In this document: piece after piece, positions 1 through 6,523 of the stretch | Numbering within the stretch: position 1 is the first letter of the stretch | How the letters are laid out: each line of letters begins with the position of its first letter | DNA from: Candidatus Omnitrophota bacterium | GTDB taxonomy: Bacteria; Hinthialibacterota; Hinthialibacteria; Hinthialibacterales; Hinthialibacteraceae | Direction of reading: 5' to 3' | DNA length: 37,046 bases | Assembly (NCBI GenBank): GCA_003598175.1 | Contig: QZKN01000061.1 | Span: 1-37,046 of the forward strand | Notes under the pieces: model-generated | Told to the model about the DNA's origin: nothing | The model's database searches: none | The model's input: only the letters and a program-made list of their open reading frames with translations | Translations under genes and position numbers: made by a program

Positions 1-2
1 AC

Positions 3-53
3 TTACCCACAGCCGCTTGGATAACTGCGCCAACCGCCGCGCAGTTATCCACA
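3..53. repeat. DnaA-box-like cluster and 13-bp inverted repeat
   Basis: A perfect 13-bp inverted repeat (18-30 and 39-51, 8-base spacer) places TTATCCA cores in opposite orientations. The right arm continues into TTATCCACA (45-53), which matches the classic DnaA consensus TTATNCACA exactly. A third, near-consensus copy (TTACCCACA) is at 3-11. AT-rich DNA follows. This could be the edge of a replication origin, a DnaA-regulated promoter or a simple hairpin; the window starts too close to tell. Confidence 0.4.
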
Positions 54-370
54 CGCTCCACAGCCGTGCGAATCCCGATCCCGATTTCTTTTTTTTCTTT
101 GAAAAACATCTTGAAAAGATGCACGTTTCCTGGTAAAAAATGCCCGGGGGTGGGTCAAAAACAAAACGGAAAAATGGGTCAATTTCCGGCCGGAATTTTC
201 ACACGGGACCCTATCGGATGGGAACGATGGTCAATTTGTTTCAATCGCCTAAAGTCGGCAAGGTGAGTCCACCAATCTAAACCCCCACCATTCTCAAAAA
301 GTCCAATAAAGTGAAAAAAAATGAAACAAGATTCAAACTTTTCCGTATAAGACTGGTGACTGAATCGAGG

Positions 371-376
371 TATAAT
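371..376 (+). promoter_or_regulatory. Candidate -10 box for the exported-protein gene
   Basis: A perfect TATAAT lies about 90 bases before the start codon at 463. No good -35 hexamer sits 16-18 bases upstream, so the promoter may depend on an activator or be fortuitous. Confidence 0.35.
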
Positions 377-462
377 ACGACCGGATAAAGACACATCGTA
401 AACCGTATCAAAATCTCTTCTCACGGAAGAGGTATTCCATTATCAAAAGGAGGTTCATTTTA

Positions 463-1605
463 ATGAACAAAAACTCGAATGCAGAACGATGGATCGGATG
501 GGGATTGCTGGCGGGAATCATGATGATCGCAGCGGTGGGAATTTCCTCGGCGGCGGATTTACCGACCATCACCGAAGAGGGCGTGATTTCCGGCTCGATG
601 ACCATTGATTTCCAAACCCGCACTCATCCCGATCGATCGGGAAAATTGGCCGACGGTTCCCCGGCGGAAGGAACGAAAGACATGTATACCTTCAATCTGG
701 ACGTCGCCAAAACGACGGAATTCGCCGGGACGATCACCCGCCAGCCACGCCTGTTCAGCAAAGTGTTGGGACGAGAAATGCAACCGGCGGAACTGCAATA
801 CGACATCACTCTTTCCGTGCGCAATCCCTCGAATTTACAACAAAAAAAGAGCGTCGGCAAATGGGTGGGCATCGTTCCGATCGATGAAACCGGCGTCTAT
901 ATGATCGACGGCGGCGGAGCCAAGGGCAGCCCGCTGCGCATGGCTATCGATACCATCGGTTCGGCGCAGGGATTCACCGAAAATTTCGGCGGACGTCTGG
1001 CCGGTAAAGCCGCGTCCAAGCAAGGCCTGCTTCCTTACACCTTTTCCCGCTTCGTCGGCGGCAAGCAGGTCAAAATCGAAGTGAAGAACAGCGACCCGAT
1101 GCGTTTCGACAACATCCTGCTCGCCGCGGGACCTGCCGGGATTTATCCCCGCGCCAATGTTACCGGCCGTCTGGATTACGATTATGAAACCGGCAACTGG
1201 TACACGGACGGAATCCGCTTCCGTTATGTGTTGAACGGCGTCGATTGCGAAGATGTTGCAACCGGTTCGATCAAATGGGTGGAGGATCCCAACCGCGAAC
1301 AGAACGGCAAAGGCCAATACGAATTCAATCTTCGCTTCAATGAAGATAAGAACAAATCGGCCACCAGTGAAAGCGACGTGTTTTCCGGCGGAGCGGGCGA
1401 TGAAGAAGCCTTTTTCTTTGTCGATAACTCCATCCCCAGCCTGACCGGAACCATTGCTTACGTGGATATGATGATTCCCGGCAAAGAAGCACCGTCGTCC
1501 AGCAAAGTGACATTCAACCTGAACGCCAATCAGCTGAACAAACAGCAAATCGTGAATTTTCTGAAACTATGGCTGCTTTGCGTCGGTCCGACCAACGACG
1601 AATAA
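463..1605 (+). CDS. Exported protein of unknown function
   Basis: This 380-residue protein belongs to no family I recognise. Residues 1-31 form a Sec signal peptide: a polar start with one arginine near residue 9, a hydrophobic core (WGLLAGIMMIAAVGI) and a small-residue cleavage region (SSAA). The mature part is rich in glycine, aspartate and alternating hydrophobic residues, which suggests a secreted beta-rich fold, and it ends in a short hydrophobic stretch (VNFLKLWLLCVG) before a polar tail. The start is well supported by AAAGGAGG at 446-453, nine bases upstream. A TATAAT at 371-376 and a strong intrinsic terminator at 1648-1678 make it a single-gene unit, possibly well expressed given the near-perfect Shine-Dalgarno. 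Location outside the cytoplasm is inferred; function is unknown. Confidence 0.85.
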   Translation: MNKNSNAERWIGWGLLAGIMMIAAVGISSAADLPTITEEGVISGSMTIDFQTRTHPDRSGKLADGSPAEGTKDMYTFNLDVAKTTEFAGTITRQPRLFSKVLGREMQPAELQYDITLSVRNPSNLQQKKSVGKWVGIVPIDETGVYMIDGGGAKGSPLRMAIDTIGSAQGFTENFGGRLAGKAASKQGLLPYTFSRFVGGKQVKIEVKNSDPMRFDNILLAAGPAGIYPRANVTGRLDYDYETGNWYTDGIRFRYVLNGVDCEDVATGSIKWVEDPNREQNGKGQYEFNLRFNEDKNKSATSESDVFSGGAGDEEAFFFVDNSIPSLTGTIAYVDMMIPGKEAPSSSKVTFNLNANQLNKQQIVNFLKLWLLCVGPTNDE

Positions 1606-1647
1606 TCGCCGGTTTTGTTTCTTTCGATTCAAGTGAATCAAAACGAG

Positions 1648-1678
1648 AAAGTGCGGGGATTGTCCCCGCACTTTTTTT
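1648..1678 (+). terminator. Rho-independent terminator after the exported-protein gene
   Basis: A 12-bp perfect stem (1648-1659 with 1663-1674) around a three-base loop, GC-rich in its core (GTGCGGGGA) and continuing into a run of T. It begins about 42 bases after the stop codon at 1605. Confidence 0.9.
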
Positions 1679-1762
1679 AAATGCCCTTCGATGATGATCC
1701 GCCGCGTTTTATCATGGTGTTTATCCGTCTTCACAGACAACCGGAAAAAGTTGGAATTTTTT

Positions 1763-1791
1763 TTGGAGATTTACTTGCCGTGAGTTATACT
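1763..1791 (+). promoter_or_regulatory. Candidate sigma-70 promoter for flp-cpaA
   Basis: TTGGAG (1763-1768), a 17-base spacer and TATACT (1786-1791). The -10 matches five of six consensus bases and the -35 three of six. It would give a leader of roughly 200 bases before the pilin start at 2001. Confidence 0.4.
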
Positions 1792-2000
1792 TACTTTAGT
1801 TAAGAATGATGCATGGTTTGAAATGAAAGATTGTTGAGCACGGAATCATGAAACAGACGCAGAAATTCACAATAAAAAAAACAAAAAACAATCATAATCG
1901 AACCGCATATCATTATCACGGCAGCGCTATTTTTTTGCTATACAACCTTGCTTATGCAAGTAAGGATTTAAACATCACAATAATAAAGAGGAGAAGTATC

Positions 2001-2195
2001 ATGAAAGTAACGTTCAATGCAGTGAAACGGTTTTTCGCGAGTGAAGATGGCCCGACAGCGGTTGAGTATGCAGTGGTTGTCGCATTGATCATCGTGTCCT
2101 GTATTCTGATGATCACCGAATTTGGCGATCAATTGGGCGCCTGGTTCACCAACACGTCCGCCACGGTCAGCGGCCTGACGACCGACGGCAATTAA
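2001..2195 (+). CDS. flp: Flp family type IVb pilin
   Basis: A 64-residue pilin precursor, the major subunit of Tad/Flp tight-adherence pili. A short basic leader (MKVTFNAVKRFF, then ASEDG) precedes the prepilin peptidase site; cleavage would fall after the glycine of GPTAVEYA. The mature protein begins with the type IVb hydrophobic helix (AVVVALIIVSCILMI) and ends in a short Ser/Thr/Gly tail. The EDGPTAVEYA signature is the form seen in planctomycete-type Flp pilins. The start at 2001 is chosen over an in-frame ATG at 1848 because AGAGGAG (1987-1993) lies seven bases upstream and the leader length fits the family. The peptidase gene follows 40 bases downstream. No other tad/cpa genes are visible. 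Confidence 0.92.
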   Translation: MKVTFNAVKRFFASEDGPTAVEYAVVVALIIVSCILMITEFGDQLGAWFTNTSATVSGLTTDGN

Positions 2196-2235
2196 TCGAC
2201 GCCTCGAAATGAAGTGAAAAGGAGCCAAAAAAATC

Positions 2236-2754
2236 ATGAGACCGGAAATCATCAGCGCCACTATTATTTTAACAATCGCCGCCTATATCGACTGGAAAGA
2301 ACATCGAGTGCCAAATTGGTTGACTTTCTCCGCATGGATTTGCGGACTGATTTTCCACACGTTGTTGGGTGGAATGGAGGGATTGACCGCCAGTTTGATC
2401 GGAACTGCGGTAGGAATCGCCACCTTGATCGTCCCGTACGCCCTCAACGGCATGGGCGCCGGCGATGTGAAACTGATGGCTTCGGTGGGTGCGTGGGTTG
2501 GCGCAACCGCGACGGTTTATGCTTTCTTTTGGATCGCGATCATCGGCGGATTGATGGGATTGTATCAGATCATACGCAGCGGACAGGCGAAAAAGCGCTT
2601 GCAGACTGTGGGCCGAGCGGGATGCAATCTCTTCACGTTCAATAATTTGGAAAGTGGAAATCCGGACGGAACGCCGAAAAAAATCCTGTTGCCTTACGGC
2701 GTGCCCATCGCTTATGGTTTTTACGCCTATTTCGCTTTTGGAACCTTAATTTAA
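2236..2754 (+). CDS. cpaA: A24 family prepilin peptidase (CpaA/TadV-like)
   Basis: A 172-residue integral membrane aspartyl protease expected to remove the leader from the Flp prepilin encoded just upstream. The two catalytic aspartates fall in the expected motifs: D19 in YIDWKEHRVPNW and D76 in GMGAGDVKLMAS. Hydrophobic segments cover residues 4-18, 29-70, 81-112 and the C-terminus, as in short CpaA/TadV enzymes that lack the N-methyltransferase domain of PilD. A gap of about 15 residues rich in basic and polar residues (near 113-150) separates the last segments. AAAAGGAG at 2217-2224 precedes the ATG. The two pilin genes probably form one unit ending at the terminator at 2777-2813. Confidence 0.9.
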   Translation: MRPEIISATIILTIAAYIDWKEHRVPNWLTFSAWICGLIFHTLLGGMEGLTASLIGTAVGIATLIVPYALNGMGAGDVKLMASVGAWVGATATVYAFFWIAIIGGLMGLYQIIRSGQAKKRLQTVGRAGCNLFTFNNLESGNPDGTPKKILLPYGVPIAYGFYAYFAFGTLI

Positions 2755-2776
2755 AACTGTGGATTCCTGCACTGTG

Positions 2777-2813
2777 GCGGTGGATTTCGCTTGGCGAAAT
2801 CCACCGCTTTTTT
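2777..2813 (+). terminator. Rho-independent terminator after cpaA
   Basis: A perfect 14-bp stem (2777-2790 with 2794-2807), three-base loop, then six T. It separates the pilin pair from the convergent gene, whose stop codon is at 2812. Confidence 0.9.
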
Positions 2814-4623
2814 AATTACCATGCGAATTGGATTTCCCGAGTTTCCAAACCAAATCGCCGCGACTTAATGTGCCGTTGGACGGATCATAAAGCATCGAAT
2901 CGAATTGACGATTCGGACCGGCGCAACGGAATGTGAAGCATTCATCCTCTTCCTGCAACCGCAGTCCGTCTTCGTGAAACGGATCGATGATCGTTTGCAG
3001 GCGAGCAAGAAAATTTTCGGATTTTACCGATTCACTCCCCATTTCACTTAATAACAGTAGGCCTCCCGCCTGCGATTGGTAAGATCGCGCAATGTTCATG
3101 CGATACTTTGCATTCCAAAAATTGGGCAGAGCGATTTGCAGGAGATAGTTTGGATATTTTAAGGCTTCGTAGCGATGATAGGAGGAAGAACCTTTTCGGC
3201 AAAACCATTGCATCACATTACATTGTCCGCGAAAGAAGGAAAACGAGGAGAGTGCGCCGGCCGCCATATCCCCAATCCCATAGTTCTGCGCCTTCCATGG
3301 ATTATCCAAATCAGGCCACGTTGACGCCACACGTTTCAGATCGATGCGGCGGAACTCTTCCAACGCGTTTTTAAAGGTTTGAACCTCTTCGAGGCGGTGA
3401 ATATTCGTCTCCAATCCGTTTTTAGTGATACCCATCAAGGCAACGATAATGAGCAGGTCGATGAGCGGTTCGGGATCCGGATCCACGGCGTTCAGATACA
3501 ATTTCAACCACCGGGCGTTCGCTTCCATAACCTTTGCGGCTTGATCGGAAGGCATTCTTCGCGATTCATCGTTGATCAATTTATAAAGCCGTTGCAGATT
3601 CAGCATATACGGTTGAGTGGCGTACATATCTTTGGCATATTGAATCGCCTCTTCAAGCGAATACTTCCCCGGATACATTTTCATGATCGATAGGGCCGCC
3701 GACAGCCACCACCGATTCGTATCCTGCGGCCACACCGGTTCACTTGGATCGGATGCGAACAATCCCTGGACGCGTTGGATATCTTCCACCGTCACGGCCG
3801 GGCGAGGAAAGAGCAGTCGATCTTCATCGGAAACATTTGTCCATGCCAAAATCAAATTCTTGATCTCTTCTTCCGTCATTTCCGGCTGGACATAGGGCGG
3901 ATCGCCGGAGGAAAGCAGATATTCTTCTTCTTGATGCTGATTCATCTCCTCATGCATCTTCTTACTCATCTTTTCGATCTGAGCAAGAGACAAATTCGCC
4001 GGTTTTCCGTCCGGTCCCGGCATCATGAAACCCGCGGGTTGCGAATAAGGAATGGGCGTAGGCCGAGCTTGTCCCAATTGTAATAATTCCTGTTTTCGTT
4101 TTTCGATATAATCCTGCCGGATTTGCGCCACACGAACGTCATAATTATCAAATACCCTTAAAGTTTCTTTGAATTTTTTAAATGTATTTTGCGCGACGGC
4201 GTCGTCAGGCTGTAACCATTTATGTTTCGGCGTGTACAACATCGAATGTCCCGGTTTGATGCTCCGCAAAAAAGGATGATCCTGTTCAATCAGCTTTACC
4301 AAATCCGGATCGACTTTATAAAAAAACAAAACGCCCAAATCGACGACAAGCAGCAATACAAAAATGAATGCGAAGAATAGAATTCCCCATTTTATCAATT
4401 TCGCCCACATCGGCAGGCCTCCTTTCACAAAAAGCGGTTTTAATTTCTTGGCCGAACCGAAATGTCGCGTGAGCAAATCTTCGGTCCACGCCTTGATATG
4501 CATTTCTTCCGCCATATCGTCCAAATGATCCATAATTTCTCGTCGGATCTCGCGGCGGCGATACGGCAGGATCCAGAATCCTTTTGTGATTTCATTAACG
4601 AATTGCTCTTCCGACGTTTTCAT
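2812..4623 (-). CDS. HAAS-type membrane protein with pseudopilin-like C-terminal module
   Basis: About 603 residues in four parts (residues counted from the start at 4623). First, an N-terminal helical HAAS-like domain (ITKGFWILPYRRREIRREI... to about residue 65), the type found in proteins controlled by PadR partners. Second, one transmembrane helix (about 76-102, FFAFIFVLLLVVDLGVLFF). Third, a ~390-residue extracytoplasmic, mostly helical region of unknown function. Fourth, from about residue 493, a segment resembling a pseudopilin body: ALPNFWNAKYRMNIAR, a DPF motif, then AGPN and YDPSNGTLSRGDLV. The two true pseudopilins in this window carry matching AVPNFLNAQVRAKVAR, DPF (or DAF), GPD and SNG..S.GD motifs, but here the N-methylated hydrophobic helix is missing. 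Two ATGs (4626, 4623) follow GAGG at 4630-4633; 4623 has the better spacing. The padR stop lies just upstream, implying translational coupling. Function unknown. Confidence 0.8.
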   Translation of the reverse strand: MKTSEEQFVNEITKGFWILPYRRREIRREIMDHLDDMAEEMHIKAWTEDLLTRHFGSAKKLKPLFVKGGLPMWAKLIKWGILFFAFIFVLLLVVDLGVLFFYKVDPDLVKLIEQDHPFLRSIKPGHSMLYTPKHKWLQPDDAVAQNTFKKFKETLRVFDNYDVRVAQIRQDYIEKRKQELLQLGQARPTPIPYSQPAGFMMPGPDGKPANLSLAQIEKMSKKMHEEMNQHQEEEYLLSSGDPPYVQPEMTEEEIKNLILAWTNVSDEDRLLFPRPAVTVEDIQRVQGLFASDPSEPVWPQDTNRWWLSAALSIMKMYPGKYSLEEAIQYAKDMYATQPYMLNLQRLYKLINDESRRMPSDQAAKVMEANARWLKLYLNAVDPDPEPLIDLLIIVALMGITKNGLETNIHRLEEVQTFKNALEEFRRIDLKRVASTWPDLDNPWKAQNYGIGDMAAGALSSFSFFRGQCNVMQWFCRKGSSSYHRYEALKYPNYLLQIALPNFWNAKYRMNIARSYQSQAGGLLLLSEMGSESVKSENFLARLQTIIDPFHEDGLRLQEEDECFTFRCAGPNRQFDSMLYDPSNGTLSRGDLVWKLGKSNSHGN

Positions 4624-4631
4624 CATGAACC

Positions 4632-4985
4632 TCACGCGCATGCCATGACGCCGGCGGGATTCACGCCCAAAACCTGGCTAATCGCCATGCTCGTTTCCCG
4701 CCACGTCTTTTTCGACAATTCCAATTCATTCAATCCTTTTTCCGTCAAACGGTAATACCGCCGTTCCTTACCATTCGGCAAGGTATTCCGTTTGCTGACC
4801 ACATATCCCTTTTCTTCCAATTTATACAGCAACGGATAGACGGTTCCCTGTCCGAATTCCAGTTTTCCCGCGCTGCGGCGGGTGATTTCCTTTACGATTT
4901 CGTATCCGTACGCCTCGCCGCTGCGTAGAATTTCCATGATCATCATCGGCACGGCGCCTTTGGTTAACACGTTTTGCAGTTCCAT
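4632..4985 (-). CDS. PadR family transcriptional regulator
   Basis: A 117-residue winged-helix repressor of the PadR family. The N-terminal helix and winged HTH are typical (KGAVPMMIMEILRSGEAYGYEI, then GTVYPLLYKLEEKGYV and a wing with GKERRYYRLT), followed by a short C-terminal helix for dimerisation; the length suits the small PadR-s2 type. It is the first gene of a two-gene unit with the HAAS protein, a pairing seen widely in bacteria, where the regulator usually represses its own operon in response to a small molecule or envelope stress. The promoter at 5054-5082 carries an inverted repeat between the -35 and -10 and over the -10 (5054-5074), a likely autoregulatory operator. The ligand cannot be guessed from sequence. 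Confidence 0.9.
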   Translation of the reverse strand: MELQNVLTKGAVPMMIMEILRSGEAYGYEIVKEITRRSAGKLEFGQGTVYPLLYKLEEKGYVVSKRNTLPNGKERRYYRLTEKGLNELELSKKTWRETSMAISQVLGVNPAGVMACA

Positions 4986-5002
4986 GATTGTTCTTTTCCC
5001 AA

Positions 5003-5028
5003 CAAGGGCAGAAACGGCGCTGCCCTTG
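5003..5028. repeat. Hairpin in the padR leader (CAAGGGCAG stem)
   Basis: A perfect 9-bp stem (5003-5011 with 5020-5028) around an 8-base loop, inside the predicted 5' leader of padR. A near relative with the same 12-base arm (CAAGGGCAGAAA) occurs at 22089-22114, so this looks like one copy of a dispersed repeat. Confidence 0.6.
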
Positions 5029-5053
5029 GCGTTTGAAAGTCCTTATGCATTGG

Positions 5054-5082
5054 ATACTATTCTAAAAAAAGTATAGCGTCAA
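5054..5082 (-). promoter_or_regulatory. padR promoter with overlapping operator-like dyad
   Basis: On the minus strand, TTGACG (5077-5082), a 17-base spacer and TAGTAT (5054-5059) make a good sigma-70 promoter. An inverted repeat ATACT-N11-AGTAT (5054-5074) covers the spacer and -10, where a bound PadR dimer would block polymerase. Autorepression is inferred. Confidence 0.6.
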
Positions 5083-5106
5083 GAGAAAAGCCAAAATCCT
5101 ATCCAA

Positions 5107-5134
5107 TTTACAAAATCCGGAATATCCATACAAT
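5107..5134 (+). promoter_or_regulatory. Promoter of the YafQ-like toxin-antitoxin operon
   Basis: TTTACA (5107-5112), a 16-base spacer and TACAAT (5129-5134); each box matches five of six consensus bases. It points away from the padR promoter about 25 bases upstream, so the two units are divergent. Confidence 0.65.
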
Positions 5135-5179
5135 AGAAAGTGAGAAATTCCATCTCGAAAAACCGGAGAAAGAAGAACA

Positions 5180-5425
5180 ATGAAAACCGCTCAAGACGTA
5201 ATCATGGAGATTCAGGAACTCCCGCCGGAGGAAAAACAGATCGTTGTTGACTTTGTGGCTTCCATTCAGGAAGAGACGTATAATCCGACCTACTATTCCC
5301 CGGAAGATATGGCGAAGATCGACCACGATATGGAAGAGGCTGAACAAGGGATCAATGTGAGTGGGCCATTTTACACCACCGAAGAGATATTGGCTCACCT
5401 CGATAGCCTTAAACCGGAGGAGTAA
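5180..5425 (+). CDS. Putative antitoxin of a type II toxin-antitoxin pair
   Basis: An 81-residue acidic protein immediately upstream of a YafQ/RelE-type toxin. The N-terminal third (AQDVIMEIQELPPEEKQIVVDFVASI) resembles helical segments of small DNA-binding or dimerising antitoxins and DUF2281-like proteins. The C-terminal part (SPEDMAKIDHDMEEAEQG to LAHLDSLKPEE) is strongly acidic, as expected for a tail that wraps around a basic toxin. No clear ribbon-helix-helix or HTH can be asserted. Its stop codon overlaps the toxin start (TAATG), and the toxin's Shine-Dalgarno (GGAGG, 5417-5421) lies inside it, so translation is coupled. The antitoxin role is inferred mainly from context. Confidence 0.75.
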   Translation: MKTAQDVIMEIQELPPEEKQIVVDFVASIQEETYNPTYYSPEDMAKIDHDMEEAEQGINVSGPFYTTEEILAHLDSLKPEE

Positions 5426-5685
5426 TGCGAATCGATTTTCACAAAAATTTTGAAAAGGCATTCGCGAAACTCTCTCCCAGGCAAAAGCAACGTGTCAAGG
5501 AAATCATTCAACTTTTCATACAAAATCCTCATGATCCATTGCTTGACAATCATGCCTTGCACGGGAAAGAAAAAGAGAAGCGATCAATTTCCGCGGGGGG
5601 AAATTTGCGGCTGATTTTCAAAGAAAAAAACAATTATGAAATCGTGGTCTTTGTTCGCGTCGGAACTCACAGTCAGTTGTATTAA
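5425..5685 (+). CDS. YafQ/RelE family mRNA interferase toxin
   Basis: An 86-residue basic protein with the RelE/ParE fold pattern: an N-terminal strand and helix (MRIDFHKNFEKAFAKLSPRQKQRV), a second helix, then the YafQ-type sequence NHALHGKEKEKRSISAGGNLRLIFK and a final strand VVFVRVGTHSQLY. The ending closely matches the GTHSxLF/Y ending of YafQ toxins, which cut mRNA on the ribosome. The central arginine and lysines and the terminal histidine are in place, so the toxin looks intact. It overlaps the antitoxin by one base (TAATG), and its 3' end overlaps the convergent gene (5682-6359) by four bases. Plausibly an active stress or mobile-element stabilisation module. Confidence 0.85.
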   Translation: MRIDFHKNFEKAFAKLSPRQKQRVKEIIQLFIQNPHDPLLDNHALHGKEKEKRSISAGGNLRLIFKEKNNYEIVVFVRVGTHSQLY

Positions 5686-6359
5686 GTCAAGTCTCCGGTT
5701 TTGCATCGTTCCAACAATTCACGCAGTTCCTCTTCGGTAATGGGCTGGAACAATAAATCCTCTCCCATCCGTTCCTTGTTTTTTCTTGAAAACGAAAATC
5801 GGATGCCATTGATGCTGCTGCCGTCCAGTTTGACTTTACCGCCTTCCGATTCGTACGCGAATGTGAGTTTGTCGCGCACACAAACCGTCTCGCCATCGCG
5901 GGTTTGGATGAGAATCTTCAATTCTCCGTTCACGGTTGTCGAGGAATTGCGTTTTTTGGAAACAATGGTCAACTCGCCCTTTTCGTTTTGGGAAAAAGTT
6001 GTGTTCGTGATTCTTGTCAAGGTGAATTCGCAGACGTCGATCTGATAAATCAATTGGGCGGCGCGGATCGGGAGCGCCGATGTGAATTTACTTTCTTCGG
6101 ATTTTAAATGGTGGATCAGCATGTTGCTCATGGCCGGAATCAGGATTTGGTTGACGAAAACCGATTCGATTTCTTCATTCGAAAGGTCGAAATGGGAGAT
6201 AATAATTTCACCTAACGCGCGGTGAGGCTGTTCCTGCTGAATAGAGAGCGCCTGCTGCAATTGAGCCGGAAGTAACAAACCCGCATCGATCAGGGCTTCA
6301 CCGAGACGTTTCGGCGGTGATGGATTTTTGTTTGTGTCGTTATCCAAGAGGTTTGTCAT
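5682..6359 (-). CDS. Protein with GspE/MshE N-terminal-like domain
   Basis: A 225-residue soluble protein. Residues about 18-85 (RLGEALIDAGLLLPAQLQQALSIQQ... LGEIIISHFDLSNEEIESVFV) match the helical pattern of the GspE N-terminal (MshEN-like) domain. That domain in secretion and pilus ATPases docks to the inner-membrane platform or binds cyclic-di-GMP. The rest has no ATPase motif (no Walker A or B) and is charged and beta-rich, ending in a helical ITEEELRELLERCK. Such stand-alone domains often resemble response-regulator or DUF4388-type adaptors; the function here is unknown. There is no clear Shine-Dalgarno before the ATG at 6359. A perfect TATAAT (6479-6484, minus strand) followed by an inverted repeat (6437-6468) lies upstream. 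A link to the pseudopilins in this window is speculative. Confidence 0.7.
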   Translation of the reverse strand: MTNLLDNDTNKNPSPPKRLGEALIDAGLLLPAQLQQALSIQQEQPHRALGEIIISHFDLSNEEIESVFVNQILIPAMSNMLIHHLKSEESKFTSALPIRAAQLIYQIDVCEFTLTRITNTTFSQNEKGELTIVSKKRNSSTTVNGELKILIQTRDGETVCVRDKLTFAYESEGGKVKLDGSSINGIRFSFSRKNKERMGEDLLFQPITEEELRELLERCKTGDLT

Positions 6360-6436
6360 GTTGAATTGGGATATAGGTTGATACCAGTATGATTAAAAAG
6401 AGAATAAAGAGAATACAGGCAAGTCGTGAAGGCTAT

Positions 6437-6468
6437 GTTTTGTGACTCCGCAAATAAAATCACAAAAC
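6437..6468. repeat. 9-bp inverted repeat downstream of a -10 box
   Basis: GTTTTGTGA (6437-6445) and TCACAAAAC (6460-6468) form a perfect 9-bp inverted repeat with a 14-base spacer. It lies about 10 bases past a minus-strand TATAAT (6479-6484) that would drive the gene ending at 5682. It could be an operator or a leader hairpin; there is no T-run, so it is not a simple terminator. Confidence 0.45.
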
Positions 6469-6478
6469 GATAAAACAT

Positions 6479-6484
6479 ATTATA
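6479..6484 (-). promoter_or_regulatory. Candidate -10 box for the GspE-N-like gene
   Basis: A perfect TATAAT on the minus strand, about 115 bases before the start at 6359. No recognisable -35 hexamer is present at the usual distance. Confidence 0.35.
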
Positions 6485-6523
6485 CAGCTGCAATGAATCT
6501 GGAATTCGATACCTTGATTCGAT

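Larger units (their letters stand above)
1..462. other. Non-coding leader region with DnaA-box-like sites
   Basis: No convincing gene lies here; the short frames lack ribosome-binding sites and similarity. The first 53 bases hold a TTATCCACA box (45-53), a one-mismatch box TTACCCACA (3-11) and an inverted copy, followed by an AT-rich run (86-120). A short palindrome sits at 107-121 (CATCTT-GAA-AAGATG) and another at 184-195 (TTCCGGCCGGAA). The last 100 bases are the promoter and leader of the gene starting at 463. Confidence 0.5.
1606..2000. other. Terminator, candidate promoter and leader of the pilin gene
   Basis: The reading frame continues upstream of the pilin to 1848, but that extension has no ribosome-binding site and low-complexity content, so it is probably untranslated leader. 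The stretch holds the terminator of the upstream gene, a candidate promoter at 1763-1791 and a small hairpin (1947-1960, CTTGC-TTAT-GCAAG) about 25 bases before the pilin Shine-Dalgarno. Confidence 0.5.

Noticed and set aside
153..234. Three GGTCAA repeats that might be iterons
   Set aside because: Irregular spacing (24 and 52 bases) and short length.
66..266. Short plus-strand reading frame before the exported-protein gene
   Set aside because: No ribosome site, odd composition and no recognisable family.
1848..2000. Longer N-terminus for the Flp pilin
   Set aside because: Poly-lysine/asparagine low-complexity sequence, no ribosome site; 2001 has a strong one and gives a normal prepilin leader.
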